Assembly (NCBI RefSeq): GCF_001650495.1
Contig: NZ_LWCS01000036.1
Location: forward strand, 1-63,801
DNA length: 63,801 bases
Direction: 5' to 3'
Source of the DNA: Mycolicibacterium iranicum
GTDB taxonomy: Bacteria > Actinomycetota > Actinomycetes > Mycobacteriales > Mycobacteriaceae
Below, in pieces: positions 17,523-27,275 of this stretch (position 1 is its first letter; each line of letters begins with the position of its first letter). The notes below the pieces were generated by a model that was not told the origin of the DNA, ran no database searches, and was given only the letters and a program-made list of their open reading frames with translations. The position numbers and the translations under genes are program-made.

Positions 17523-19024
17523 GAGTGACCCGTCAGCATCGATTGCCATGTGTTGTTCTGCGGGTGTGCAAGGTCCTCCTGGGTGTAGCGGCGCCCATCC
17601 GGGCCGATGTAGTCACCGGTTGCCGGGTCGTAGGGGGCGAATGCGATCGGTGGCGCGGATACAGGCGGGCCGAGGGCCGGCGGCGGGTTCGGCTGCGCGA
17701 TCGCCTCACCCGTACCCGCCGGCGGAGCGAGGCGCGGGTCGGTGCCGGGCGCGTACTCCGGGACGCCTTGGCCTGACAGGGTCGCGTTCGGATCGCCCTT
17801 CCAGTTGAAGCCGTCGTTGAGCGGCACGTACTGGCGATCGCTCTCGCACAGCTCTACCGTCGGCGCCCTCTTGGCGGAGTCGTTGGCGCACGGAATATTG
17901 CGCACACCACGGACATTGAGCGCAGAGTCCTGCGGCACCCGGCAGTACAACTCCCCCGCCGGGCGTTCCGGGGCGTCGACGTCGGACGGCGAACGCTGCT
18001 GGCGGACGGGCAGAAAGCCGGTATTGCAGGGCGGTGGCAGGTTCAGGTTCAGATTGAAGTCCAGGTAGATGCCGCGGTAGTCCTGCTTGGTACCGGAGTT
18101 GGCGAGTGCGATCGCCGACATCACCGCGGTGCCCTGCGGGTAGAGCACCAGCAACTGTTCGAGATTCGGGCGGTACGTCACCGCAATCTCGCCGAGGCTG
18201 ACCAGATTGGCCAGCAGCACCGGCAGCGCTGGGGCCACGCGTTCGAACAGTGCCTGGCCCTCGGCCAGCGCCGGGCCCCCCTGCCCGAGCAGATCACCGA
18301 ACGCCGCGTCCTGCGCCCGCAACTGTCCGGTGATCGATGACACTCTCCGCGCCCACGTCTCAATCGAATCAGCCGTCTGCACTTGAGAGTTCAAGACGGA
18401 CGGCGCCTCGTCGATCAGCCGGGTGATCGAGTCCACAGTCTGTCCCGCGTCGATGGCCAGCGCGGTGGACCCGTCGATGATGCGGCCCAGTTCGGGACCG
18501 AGCCCGCCGACCGCAGTGGCGGATTCATCGACGACGGTGCGCAAGTTTTGCGGCGGGATCGCCAACAGCGCACGGTTCGTCGCGTCCAGCAGACCGCCGA
18601 TCTCGGGCGGCACCTGTGTCCGGCTCGCAGAGATGACATCGCCGTCGCGCAGATTGTCACCGGTCGTGCTGTCGGGCGGCGGTGTCAACTCGACGAACTG
18701 CTCACCGACTGCCGAGCGGCTGTGCACCGCGGCGGTGACATCGGCAGGCACCGGGGTGTCGGAGTTCAGCTTCAAGTCGGCCCGCACACCGCCGCGGGTG
18801 ACCTCGATCGATGTCACCCTGCCCACTTCGGTGCCACGATATGTCACCACTGACGTCGGATAGAGTCCACCGGATGCGGGCAGTTCGACCGTGACGTGGT
18901 AGCGGCCGAATCCCATCAATGCAGGTACGTTGACGAAGCCGAATGCCATGACGCTGCAGGCCACAAGGGTCACGACAGCGAGGATCGTGAGCTGGATCCA
19001 CACGGTGCGGGACAATCGCAACAC
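17519..19024 (-). CDS. mceF: Mce family protein MceF
   Basis: A 501-residue last Mce subunit. An N-terminal hydrophobic anchor (residues ~10-30) is followed by the MlaD/MCE domain (YHVTVELPASGGLYP, VVTYRGTEVGRVTSIEV). A long helical region and a proline-rich C-terminus (PPPALGPPVSAPPIAF) come next. It starts with GTG one base after the mceE stop. Mce proteins A-F form a hexameric lipid channel in the cell envelope fed by the YrbE permease pair. Its stop overlaps the start of a luciferase-like oxidoreductase. Which numbered mce operon this is cannot be told from the window. Confidence 0.93.
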   Translation of the reverse strand: MLRLSRTVWIQLTILAVVTLVACSVMAFGFVNVPALMGFGRYHVTVELPASGGLYPTSVVTYRGTEVGRVTSIEVTRGGVRADLKLNSDTPVPADVTAAVHSRSAVGEQFVELTPPPDSTTGDNLRDGDVISASRTQVPPEIGGLLDATNRALLAIPPQNLRTVVDESATAVGGLGPELGRIIDGSTALAIDAGQTVDSITRLIDEAPSVLNSQVQTADSIETWARRVSSITGQLRAQDAAFGDLLGQGGPALAEGQALFERVAPALPVLLANLVSLGEIAVTYRPNLEQLLVLYPQGTAVMSAIALANSGTKQDYRGIYLDFNLNLNLPPPCNTGFLPVRQQRSPSDVDAPERPAGELYCRVPQDSALNVRGVRNIPCANDSAKRAPTVELCESDRQYVPLNDGFNWKGDPNATLSGQGVPEYAPGTDPRLAPPAGTGEAIAQPNPPPALGPPVSAPPIAFAPYDPATGDYIGPDGRRYTQEDLAHPQNNTWQSMLTGHS

Positions 19025-19025
19025 G

Positions 19026-20138
19026 TCAGTACGCTCCCCACCGATAGGGGGCGATGAGCGGGTTGCCCGCGGTGTACGGGCTGGGCATTTGACCGATGGT
19101 GCGGCCCCACTGCAGCTCCAGTTCGGTGAGGTCGCCCTCCCACCGTGTGCCGGTGAAGATGCTGGAGTCGATACGGCTCAGCGTGAGGTCGACGACGAGC
19201 GTGATGTTGGCGAAGTCGCCCCGGAACCAGTTGGGGATGGTGCTTTTCACCCACGGGTAGGTGGCCAGGAAGTCCAGGCTCCTCGTCAGCGACGGCCCCG
19301 CATCGGCCAGTGACCGCAGAACCGGTGCGATGTTGCGCAGGTTCGAAACCAGGGATTCTCTAGTCTGATCGACCGTCGAAGTCGCGATGGCGCTGAACTT
19401 GCCGAGCGCGTCGATGGCCTCGGCGATCTCGTTGCGCTGCTCGGCGAGCACCGCGAGCGCCTGGGGGATCGTGGTGAGCGCCCGGTCCACGACCTGGTCC
19501 TTGGCGGCAACCTTCCCTGCCAGCTCGTTGAGATGCTCTGTGGCGGTGATGATGTCCTCGGTCTGAATGTTGAGTTCACGGATGAAGACATCGAGTTGCG
19601 ACAAAAGGCTCCGCATCTCGTCTTCTCTGCCTGCTAACGCCGACGCCAGCGACTGGTTGATCTCCTGCAGCTGTCCGAGACCACCACCGTTGAGCAGGAT
19701 GGATACCGCGGCCAGCGTTTGTTCTGTGGTCGGGTACGTGCTCGCCGACGACAAGGGAATCACCGAGCCTTCGCGCAGCTGTCCTTGCGGGGGTTCGCCC
19801 ACCGGCGGTGCCAGCTCGATGTGCATTGAGCCGAGCAGGCTGGTCTGCCCTACCTTTGCGGTGACGTTCTCCGGCAGCTGGACTCCCCTGTCGATACGCA
19901 TCGTGACGAGCGCGTGCCAGTCTTGCACCTCGATGTTCGTCACGTTGCCGACGTTGACGTCGGCGACGCGGACCCGGGTGTTCTCCTCGATGACGACGAC
20001 GTCGGGCAACTGCGCCTGGATCGTGTACGAGCCATCGCCTCCGCCGGCAGTGCCGGGCAGAGTCAGCGAGTTCAGGCCCCGCCATTGGCATCCGGTGAGG
20101 GTGAGCATCACCAGCAGGGTTATCCCGGTGCGCTTCAC
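19026..20138 (-). CDS. mceE: Mce family lipoprotein MceE
   Basis: A 370-residue lipoprotein with a short basic N-terminus, hydrophobic core and lipobox LTGC (cysteine near residue 18), so it is anchored by acylation rather than by a helix, as is normal for MceE subunits. The MCE domain follows (TIQAQLPDVVVIEENTRVRV, VADVNVGNVTNIEV). It begins with GTG overlapping the mceD stop (GTGA). The longer in-frame extension into mceD is rejected because it would bury the signal peptide. Confidence 0.93.
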   Translation of the reverse strand: MKRTGITLLVMLTLTGCQWRGLNSLTLPGTAGGGDGSYTIQAQLPDVVVIEENTRVRVADVNVGNVTNIEVQDWHALVTMRIDRGVQLPENVTAKVGQTSLLGSMHIELAPPVGEPPQGQLREGSVIPLSSASTYPTTEQTLAAVSILLNGGGLGQLQEINQSLASALAGREDEMRSLLSQLDVFIRELNIQTEDIITATEHLNELAGKVAAKDQVVDRALTTIPQALAVLAEQRNEIAEAIDALGKFSAIATSTVDQTRESLVSNLRNIAPVLRSLADAGPSLTRSLDFLATYPWVKSTIPNWFRGDFANITLVVDLTLSRIDSSIFTGTRWEGDLTELELQWGRTIGQMPSPYTAGNPLIAPYRWGAY

Positions 20139-21439
20139 GGGGTCCCCGCCGGAACCATCAGACCGGGCAGGCCCAGCGCGGGATCGGTCGGGGTGGCGGC
20201 CTCGGCGGGCAGGGCAGGGGGCAGCACAGCCGGCGCCGGAGCAGCGACGGGCACCGTGGGCGGTAGGTTCGGGTTGAGTCGCGGCTCGCTGTAGGTGATC
20301 TCGTTGGGCCGGGCGGCGGCGCCCACGAACGGGTTGACACCCAACGGCGGGAAATTGTACTGCCGGTTCTTGATGATCGGCGCCAGGTATTGGACGCACA
20401 GCTTGGAGGACTGCTCCCAGTTCTGTCGGGACGCGGCTTGGATTGCACTGCAGATGAATTGGACCGTGTTGGCGAAGTTTACCGGTGCCAGGATTCCTGT
20501 CACGGCGCTCTGCGCGGGCTGGTAGATGTTCATGAAGTTCTGGAACACCGTGGGTGCGATGTGCAACACCTGCTTGATGTCTCCGCGGCTCTCGTGCATC
20601 GCCGAGGTGATGGTGTTGAGCCGGTCGAACGTGTCGCCCAGACCGTCGCGGTTCTCGGCGACGAACGCACGCAGCTCCGTCACGGCGGCATCCAATCCCT
20701 CTGTGGCGTTCGCAAACTCGTTGGGAGTGTTGTCGAGGACAGTCGTGACGGTTGCCAGGTTCTCGTTGAAGGCGGCTAGCAGATCGCTACTCGAGGACAG
20801 CGCCGTGACGAGCAACTGGAGATTGCGGACGGTGGTGAAGATGTCCTTGCTGTGATCGCCGAGCGCCGACAAAGCCTGCGACAGTTTGATGACGGTCTCG
20901 CGTGCAGTGTCGCCTTCACTGCGCAGGTTGGCCGCAGCGGAGTTGATGAACTCCCCGACGGGACTCGCGCCGCCGGGCGTTGTCGGCTGCAGGGAATCGG
21001 TGAGCTTTTCCAACTGCGTGCGGAAATCGTCCCATTCGACCGGCACCGCGGTGCGCTCCTGGGGGATCGTCGCTCCCACAGCAAGTTCGGGTCCTCCGGA
21101 GTAAACCGGGACCAGCTGGATCGCACGCGCCGTCACCAGGGACGGTGACAGTATCGCCGCGCGCACATCGGCAGGCAGTGAGTACTGCGAGTCGACCGAA
21201 AAGGTCACCCTGGTGCTCTGCGGCTGCGGTTCGATGCGGTCGACGGTGCCGACGGCGACACCGAGGATGCGGATCTCGTCCCCGGCATACAGACCGTTGG
21301 CGTTGGCGAAGTACGCGACGAAGGTGTTGCGGCCGACGTTTCCCCACCACGGGGTGGCCACGACCGTGATGCCGATCAGGAGGGTCAGGACCAGGCTCAC
21401 CGCGGTACCGGCACGCAGCATGCGTTTCGAGACTGCCAT
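20135..21439 (-). CDS. mceD: Mce family protein MceD
   Basis: A 434-residue Mce subunit with an N-terminal anchor (AGTAVSLVLTLLIGITVVA), the MCE domain (TFVAYFANANGLYAGDEIRI, GVAVGTVDRIEPQPQS), a long helical segment and a proline/alanine-rich tail (VAAPAPAVLPPALPAEA). The ATG at 21439 lies one base after the mceC stop; the upstream in-frame extension is antisense-like low-complexity sequence and is left out. It is part of the MceA-F hexamer. Confidence 0.93.
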   Translation of the reverse strand: MAVSKRMLRAGTAVSLVLTLLIGITVVATPWWGNVGRNTFVAYFANANGLYAGDEIRILGVAVGTVDRIEPQPQSTRVTFSVDSQYSLPADVRAAILSPSLVTARAIQLVPVYSGGPELAVGATIPQERTAVPVEWDDFRTQLEKLTDSLQPTTPGGASPVGEFINSAAANLRSEGDTARETVIKLSQALSALGDHSKDIFTTVRNLQLLVTALSSSSDLLAAFNENLATVTTVLDNTPNEFANATEGLDAAVTELRAFVAENRDGLGDTFDRLNTITSAMHESRGDIKQVLHIAPTVFQNFMNIYQPAQSAVTGILAPVNFANTVQFICSAIQAASRQNWEQSSKLCVQYLAPIIKNRQYNFPPLGVNPFVGAAARPNEITYSEPRLNPNLPPTVPVAAPAPAVLPPALPAEAATPTDPALGLPGLMVPAGTP

Positions 21440-21440
21440 C

Positions 21441-22796
21441 TCACTGCCCTCCGTGCGGATCGTCAGGGACCGAAGGGCCGAACGTGGGCGGCGGCAACTC
21501 ACCGGCCGCGGGGCCCAGCGCCGGGGGCCCCGGGGGCGGCCCGCCGGGCGTCGACGCAGGCAGCGGCGGGCGGTACGGGTAGCACCCGGTCGGCCCCGGC
21601 AGCGGAATCCCCGGCGGGCCGCAGCCTTGATCACCGGGGTTGCCGGTGATGGCGTCGGGCAACGTCAACCGCGGTTCGCCGCCTTGACCGGTACGCGGGA
21701 ACGGCACCGGCAGAGCGGGAGTCGCCGGTTGCCCCACGCCAGGATCGACGAGCTCGGCGGGCGCCTGGACGGCGGGGTCCAACCCGAGGTCGGAGAATGC
21801 GGCGTCGATGAACGGTTGCGCGAACTGCCCGGGAAGCAGGTTGACAACTGAGGCTTTGAAGAATGGCCCGGAGCCGAGAACCTCGCCGAATGACATCGCG
21901 TAGCGGCGCAGCAGATACAGGGTGCGCTGAAGTTCTTGCTTACGACTGTCGAGGATGTCCAGTACACCGTTGAGCTTGTCCACGGCCGGTTTGAGTTGAG
22001 TCCTGTTGTCGGCGACCAGGCCTGAGATCTCGTGCGACACGGCCGTCAGGTTGTTCATCAGCGCATCGACCGAATCACGCTGAGCAACAAGCTCTGCCAG
22101 TAGCGCATTGGAGTTCATCACCAGGGCCGCGATCTGGTCGCTGCGCTTGCTGAGCACGGTGGTCACCGTGTTGGCGTTCGCCAGTAGGTTACGCAACCGG
22201 TCATCGCGGGCGTTCAGCGTGTCGGAGAAATCGGCGACGCTGCCCAGCGCCTGCTTCAGTTGCGGCGGTGTGTCGGCGAACGTCTGGGCCAGTGTCGTGA
22301 GCGATTCCGACAGCTGGGTCGTGTCCAGCGCGCTGATGGTGGTGGTCAGCTCCCCCAGTGCCGTCGGCAGATCATAGGGCGAGGTCGTGCGGTCGAGGGG
22401 GATTGCGGCCGAGAGCTTTCCGTCGCCGCGCGGGGTCAGCTCCAGCATCTTCGTTCCAAGCACTGTTTCGGTTTTGATCGCGGCCTCGGTTCTGTCCCCC
22501 AGTTCGACACCGTCCTCGACGGTGAATTCGATGCGCACCGCCGTCCCGTCCAGCGCCACCTCGGATACCCGGCCGACGCTCATCCCGGAGACGCGGACGT
22601 CTCCACCTGGTTTGATGCCGCCGGCTTCGGCGAAGAACGCAGAGTAGTCGTTGGTGCCTTTGATGAACGGCAGATCGTCATAGGAGAACGCGGCGGTGAC
22701 GGCGAAAACGAGGATCAGGATCCCGACGATACCGACGGTGAATCTGTTGCGCTCAGCGAGCGGCTTGAATCTGGGTCTGGTCAATTTGGTGTGCAC
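21441..22796 (-). CDS. mceC: Mce family protein MceC
   Basis: A 451-residue Mce subunit: anchor FTVGIVGILILVFAVTAAF near residues 18-36, the MCE domain (DYSAFFAEAGGIKPGGDVRV, GMSVGRVSEVAL), helical region, then a long Pro/Gly-rich C-terminus (PPLPASTPGGPPPGPPALGP). It starts with GTG inside the last 16 bases of mceB. The extended proline tail is common in MceC subunits and probably spans or contacts the outer envelope layers. Confidence 0.93.
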   Translation of the reverse strand: MHTKLTRPRFKPLAERNRFTVGIVGILILVFAVTAAFSYDDLPFIKGTNDYSAFFAEAGGIKPGGDVRVSGMSVGRVSEVALDGTAVRIEFTVEDGVELGDRTEAAIKTETVLGTKMLELTPRGDGKLSAAIPLDRTTSPYDLPTALGELTTTISALDTTQLSESLTTLAQTFADTPPQLKQALGSVADFSDTLNARDDRLRNLLANANTVTTVLSKRSDQIAALVMNSNALLAELVAQRDSVDALMNNLTAVSHEISGLVADNRTQLKPAVDKLNGVLDILDSRKQELQRTLYLLRRYAMSFGEVLGSGPFFKASVVNLLPGQFAQPFIDAAFSDLGLDPAVQAPAELVDPGVGQPATPALPVPFPRTGQGGEPRLTLPDAITGNPGDQGCGPPGIPLPGPTGCYPYRPPLPASTPGGPPPGPPALGPAAGELPPPTFGPSVPDDPHGGQ

Positions 22797-23809
22797 CGTC
22801 CCGAATCCTGGCCCGCCACTTTGACGAAGACGGGCTGGCCGCCCTTGCCGTTGAGCTTGAGCACCGCATCACACAGATAGAAGCCAAAATAATCGCCGTA
22901 CAGCCCTTGGCGGGCCAGGATCTGGTAGGCGTCAGGAAGAGTCTTGACAAGGTCGTCGATGTAATCCCGGTCGGCCATCACCTGGTTAGAAACTCGGTCA
23001 GTCTGTGCGACAACCTCTTTGATCGGTTCGCGCGCCACCGTGAGGAGGTCGGCCACGGTGCCTGCCGCGGAGTTGATGTAGGCCACGCCGGTTGCGACGT
23101 CGTCGCGGCGGTCGGCCAGCGCCTGCACCAATTCCGACAGCTTGTCCAGGCCCTCTGCGAATTCATCGTCTCGTGCGGCGAATGTGCCGAGCACGGTGTT
23201 GAGGTTGGTGATCACCTGGCCGATCAGCTCGTCGCGTCCGGCAAGCGTGGCGGTGAGCGTCGAGGTCTGCGCCAGCACCGACGAGATCGTGCCGCCCTGC
23301 CCCTGAAACACCCGCAGCAGTTCACCGGACAACGCATTCACCTGATCGGGATCCAGTGCGCGGAAAAGCGGTCGGAAGCCGCCGATGAGCGCGTCGACGT
23401 CGAGGGCCGGGGCCGTGCGGGCGAGCGGGATCGTCTCGCCCGGTTGTAATTTTCGTATCGATCCGGGTGCGTCTTCGAGTGCGAGGTAGCGGTCGCCGAT
23501 CAGGTTTTCGTAGCGCACCACCGCCCTGGTGGCCTGCGTCAGCGTCAGGTTGCTGTCCAGGTTGAACTCGACAGTGACGGTGCCGTCCTTGTGCAGCGTC
23601 ATATCGCGAACCTTGCCGACCTCGACACCGGCGATGCGCACGAAGTTGCCGCCCTTGAGGCCGGAGACATTTGTGAACACCGCGCTGTAGGTGGAGGTGG
23701 AGTCGAAACGGAACTGGCCGAACACCGTGACCAGCGTGAACATGAAGACCATGCAGACGGTGGTGAATGCGGCGACCAGAACGGCGACCCGGCGTGTACG
23801 CCCCCTCAT
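22781..23809 (-). CDS. mceB: Mce family protein MceB
   Basis: A 342-residue Mce subunit, the shortest of the six and lacking a proline tail, as usual for MceB. The anchor is VAVLVAAFTTVCMVFMFTLV, the MCE domain has STYSAVFTNVSGLKGGNFVR and IAGVEVGKVRDMTL, and a C-terminal cysteine pair (YLCDAVL, SGRCTPN) may form a disulfide. The ATG overlaps the mceA stop (ATGA) and is preceded by GGAGGTCAACC, the clearest ribosome site in the operon. Confidence 0.93.
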   Translation of the reverse strand: MRGRTRRVAVLVAAFTTVCMVFMFTLVTVFGQFRFDSTSTYSAVFTNVSGLKGGNFVRIAGVEVGKVRDMTLHKDGTVTVEFNLDSNLTLTQATRAVVRYENLIGDRYLALEDAPGSIRKLQPGETIPLARTAPALDVDALIGGFRPLFRALDPDQVNALSGELLRVFQGQGGTISSVLAQTSTLTATLAGRDELIGQVITNLNTVLGTFAARDDEFAEGLDKLSELVQALADRRDDVATGVAYINSAAGTVADLLTVAREPIKEVVAQTDRVSNQVMADRDYIDDLVKTLPDAYQILARQGLYGDYFGFYLCDAVLKLNGKGGQPVFVKVAGQDSGRCTPN

Positions 23810-25158
23810 GGTTGACCTCCTGGCGGGGGCGGATACAGCGGCATACCGTCCGGCGCATAGAGCGGTGCCCCGTAGGGGGGCGCTCCCGGGTAGGCCGGCA
23901 GGGGTCCGGGTGCCGGGCCCCCGGGGTAGCGGATGCGGGGCGGTTCGGGGATCGCCTTGGTGACCGGGAAGTAATTGGCGATACCCGGGAATCTGATGCC
24001 GGGGTTGGGACGTACGTCCAGCCCGGTGCCGAAGCCGGTGTCGGTGACGAGGTACTTCACCGGGAAGTTCTTGCTGACATCGGGTAGCGAGCCGCAGCTC
24101 GGTTTGCCGCCGGGCCCGCCGGTGGCATTGGTCTTGGGTAGGTTCTGTGGGTACCGGTAGGAGTCGTCACCGAACAGCAACGCCGCATCCATGATGACAG
24201 ATTTCCCATTGCCGCCCAACGCGTCTCGGCCACCGTTCTCAAGGAACCACTGAGCACCCTGAAACAGGCAGGTGTAGGTGGGCGAGTACTTCATCAGTAG
24301 GGCTGTCGTCGGATCCAGGATGTTCATGGCGCGAACGAGCGCGGGCTGGTTCGCGCCGACCGTGTTGATGCCGGCTTGAGAGAATCCCACCGCCGACAGC
24401 AGGAGGTCGTCGAGTGCCGGCGCCTGCGTGGTGAGCGTCGTGCTGGTCGTGGAGAAGGAATTCAGCACCGAAAGGATGTCCTGAGCCGCGTCGGAGTATG
24501 CCGCCGCGGTCTGACCGAACAGCTGCCAGTCCTCCCGCACCGTGGCCATGCGTGGGTTGACGGCGAGCAGCACGGTGTTGGCCCCGGTGATCGCCTGCCC
24601 GATCGTTTCTCCTTTGCCGCGCAACGATTCCGCGACCGCGGTCAGCACGGAGTTCAGCTTCGCGGGATCGATGGATTGCACGACCGACATCAGGTTCTCG
24701 AAGACGGTGTTCACTTCGACGGTCACGTTCTGCGACCGTAGAACGGCTCCCGGTTTCAGCGGTTCCTCGCTGGCATCGTCGGCAGGCACGATCAGGTCGA
24801 CGTACTTGGCGCCGAATGCGGTGCTGGACTTGATTTCCGCGCCGACATTGCTCGGGAGCAACGCGAATGGACCGGGGTCGATCTTGAGTTTCAGCGTGGA
24901 CAGATCCTCGCCGGCAGCGCTCGTCTGTGCCCCGATGCCGTCTACCCTGCCGACCTCGACCCCGCGAAGCTTGACCTTGGCGCCGTTCTCCATCACCAGA
25001 CCGGACCGGTCCGAGACCACGGTGACCGGCACAGACCGTTTCAGCGTGCCTGAGAACAAGAGCACAGTCATCGCGCTGAGCGCGATGACGACGACGAAGA
25101 GCACAGGGGCCCACCAGATGGGGTCGACCCCGCTGCGGCGGGGAGAGTTCTCCTTCAT
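23806..25158 (-). CDS. mceA: Mce family protein MceA
   Basis: A 450-residue first Mce subunit: anchor APVLFVVVIALSAMTVLLFS, MCE domain (VTVVSDRSGLVMENGAKVKL, RGVEVGRVDGIG), a helical channel-lining region and a strongly proline/glycine-rich C-terminus (PGGPAPGPLPAYPGAPPYGA). Two cysteines flank a hydrophobic segment near residue 300 (TYTCLFQGAQWFL). It begins four bases after the yrbEB stop. Together with MceB-F it should form the envelope-spanning lipid conduit. Confidence 0.93.
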   Translation of the reverse strand: MKENSPRRSGVDPIWWAPVLFVVVIALSAMTVLLFSGTLKRSVPVTVVSDRSGLVMENGAKVKLRGVEVGRVDGIGAQTSAAGEDLSTLKLKIDPGPFALLPSNVGAEIKSSTAFGAKYVDLIVPADDASEEPLKPGAVLRSQNVTVEVNTVFENLMSVVQSIDPAKLNSVLTAVAESLRGKGETIGQAITGANTVLLAVNPRMATVREDWQLFGQTAAAYSDAAQDILSVLNSFSTTSTTLTTQAPALDDLLLSAVGFSQAGINTVGANQPALVRAMNILDPTTALLMKYSPTYTCLFQGAQWFLENGGRDALGGNGKSVIMDAALLFGDDSYRYPQNLPKTNATGGPGGKPSCGSLPDVSKNFPVKYLVTDTGFGTGLDVRPNPGIRFPGIANYFPVTKAIPEPPRIRYPGGPAPGPLPAYPGAPPYGAPLYAPDGMPLYPPPPGGQP

Positions 25159-25162
25159 CGCG

Positions 25163-25978
25163 TCATCCCGAGAGGTGGAAGTTCCCGGACTGCCCGTAGA
25201 CAGACAGCGTGATGGTCAAGAGCACGAAAACGGTTGCGGTCACCGAGGTTCGCACGGCCCTGCCGACGGCTTCACCGACCCCTGCTGGACCTCCGGTCGC
25301 GGTGAAGCCGTAGTAGGTGTGCACCACCATCACCGCGGCTGCCATGGACAGGGCGGCGACGAAGGACCACAGCAGATCGGTGGGATGCAGGAACGTGGAG
25401 AAGTAGTGGTCGTACACGCCGCGGGACTGCCCGTAGATGACAGTCGTGCCGAAACGGGTTGCCAGAAAGGACATCAGCACCGCAACGGTATACAGCGGAA
25501 TCACCACGAGGACACCCGCGACGATGCGCGTGGACGCCAGGTAGGTGATGGCCCGGATACCCATCACCTCAAGGGCGTCGATCTCCTCGTTGATGCGCAT
25601 CGCACCCAACTGCGCGGTGGCGCCGGCGCCGATGGTCGCCGCCAGCGCGACGCCGGCGGTGGCCGGGGCGATGAATCGGACGTTGAGGAAGGCGCCGAGA
25701 AATCCGGTGAGCGCTTCGATCCCGACGTTGGACAAAGTGTTGTAGCCCTGTACCGCGATGAGCGCACCCGTCGAGAGCGTGAGAAAGCCGATGATGACGA
25801 CGGTGCCACCGATGACGGCGAGCGCTCCGGTGCCCATACCCATCACCGCGATCAGTCGCAGCACCTCTGCGGGATAACGCCGCACCGCGTCCGCCGTGGA
25901 CACCAGGGCATGGCCGTAGAAGGCCGTCTGCTCGCCGAATTTCCGGGTGCGGTCCACGGCCCGCTCGCGCGTGGTCAC
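25163..25978 (-). CDS. yrbEB: YrbE/MlaE-family permease, B subunit
   Basis: A 271-residue integral membrane protein of the MlaE (YrbE) family, the permease half of Mce lipid importers. Five to six hydrophobic segments are visible, and the family motif EEIDALEVMGI is present in the cytoplasmic loop contacting the MceG ATPase. It starts with GTG overlapping the yrbEA stop (GTGA). The ATPase (MceG) is not in the window, which is normal because mycobacteria encode it elsewhere. Confidence 0.93.
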   Translation of the reverse strand: MTTRERAVDRTRKFGEQTAFYGHALVSTADAVRRYPAEVLRLIAVMGMGTGALAVIGGTVVIIGFLTLSTGALIAVQGYNTLSNVGIEALTGFLGAFLNVRFIAPATAGVALAATIGAGATAQLGAMRINEEIDALEVMGIRAITYLASTRIVAGVLVVIPLYTVAVLMSFLATRFGTTVIYGQSRGVYDHYFSTFLHPTDLLWSFVAALSMAAAVMVVHTYYGFTATGGPAGVGEAVGRAVRTSVTATVFVLLTITLSVYGQSGNFHLSG

Positions 25979-26736
25979 GGCGCCACCTTCACGCCGAACG
26001 CCGTGGCCAGGATGTTGATCAGGAACAGCGCCATGAACGCGAAGACAACGGTCTCGTTGACCGCGTTACCCACCGCGGTCGGGCCGCCGCCCACGGAAAG
26101 CCCCTTGTAGCAGGCGATCAGGCCCGCCGACAAGCCGAACAGCAACGCCTTGACCAGTGACACGATCACCTGTGGCAGACCCGTCAGCAGTGTCATGCCG
26201 GCGACGAACGCGCCCGGCGTGACGTCTTGGACGTAGACAACGAAGGCGTAGCTGCCGGTGAGGCCGACGACAGCGACCACCGAGTACAGCATCAGAGCGA
26301 CGAAGGTCGCCGCGATGACGCGCGGAACCACCAGCGCCTGAACGGGATTGACACCGATCACCTTCATCGCGTCGATTTCTTCTCGGATCGTGCGCGCGCC
26401 GAGATCGGCGCACATGGCGGTGGCGCCTGCACCGGAGACCACTATGGCCGTGACCACGGGACCGACCTGTGTGACGGACGCCAGCGCTGCGCCCGCGCCG
26501 GACAGGTCGCCGGCACCGACCTCGATGAGGACGATGTTGAGGGTGAACACGATCAGCACCGTGTACGGGATCGACAGGACGAGTGTCGGCACGATCGAGA
26601 CCCTCGCGACGAACCAGATCTGCTCGATGAGCTCGCGCCACGCGAAGGGCGGCCGTACCACCGCGGCGAAGGTCTCCCCTGCCAGCACGAAGAAGTCCCC
26701 CATGGCTGTGACGGGCTTGGCCACGTTCACCGCCAT
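25975..26736 (-). CDS. yrbEA: YrbE/MlaE-family permease, A subunit
   Basis: A 253-residue MlaE-family permease and the first gene of the mce operon. It shows the EEIDAMKVIGVNPVQALVVP loop and several hydrophobic helices, ending FALFLINILATAFGVKVAP-like (read in parts). The ATG at 26736 has GGAG seven bases upstream. The promoter should lie in the 540 bases to its right, as no acyl-CoA synthetase or regulator gene directly precedes it; this argues against the classical mce1 layout with fadD5. Confidence 0.93.
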   Translation of the reverse strand: MAVNVAKPVTAMGDFFVLAGETFAAVVRPPFAWRELIEQIWFVARVSIVPTLVLSIPYTVLIVFTLNIVLIEVGAGDLSGAGAALASVTQVGPVVTAIVVSGAGATAMCADLGARTIREEIDAMKVIGVNPVQALVVPRVIAATFVALMLYSVVAVVGLTGSYAFVVYVQDVTPGAFVAGMTLLTGLPQVIVSLVKALLFGLSAGLIACYKGLSVGGGPTAVGNAVNETVVFAFMALFLINILATAFGVKVAP

Positions 26737-27275
26737 AAGTCACTCCGATTCGTCGGTACGTCGAAATGAAGGGGAGTTTAGGGCTCGTCGGCCCGGCGTC
26801 CAGTCAGCCCGACGTGACGCGGACTGACAGTTTCAGCAACGGCGATCACGTTGTCGACAAAGTCAATTGCCCGTCAGAGCTATCTGCCGACGTCGGCGGC
26901 ATGCGGGCAATGCCCCGCGATGGTCAGGTGATGACCACCGGCACCAGCCATTCATAGCGATCACAACGAGTCGAAGTGCTTGCGCGGCAAGGCCGGGTGA
27001 GACCCCGCCCCGGTGGCCGTGGGACGTGTCCTCTGCAGGAGCGCGTCCTCGCGCGGCCCGGTCGGTCTCGGATGCGTTCTCGCAGTGGGCCTGCGGCAGT
27101 GGATTCTTGACGACTGCATGCCCAGATTTCCAATCAGCGGGAATTTAAGCGGGCGCTGTAAAAGTACAGCCGATGCACTGTGAAGGTGATCGAGCACGCG
27201 CCGAACGCCACAGCCTGCGGCGCGCCGCCGAGCAGACAGGCGCGCTCGCGGTGCAAGTGCTGCCCCGAGAGTGCG
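26737..27275. other. 540-base region upstream of the mce operon, no supported gene
   Basis: No frame here looks like protein. It should carry the mce promoter and operators. A perfect 10-base palindrome TTGTCGACAA lies at about 26851-26860, roughly 115 bases before the yrbEA start, and could be a repressor site; this is weak evidence because one short palindrome can arise by chance. Confidence 0.4.

Noticed and set aside
24542..26110. 522-codon + strand frame
   Set aside because: It is antisense to mceA, yrbEB and yrbEA; His/Gly/Arg-rich and without domains.
26851..26860. mce repressor operator
   Set aside because: A single 10-base palindrome; noted in the intergenic entry but too weak to annotate as a site.
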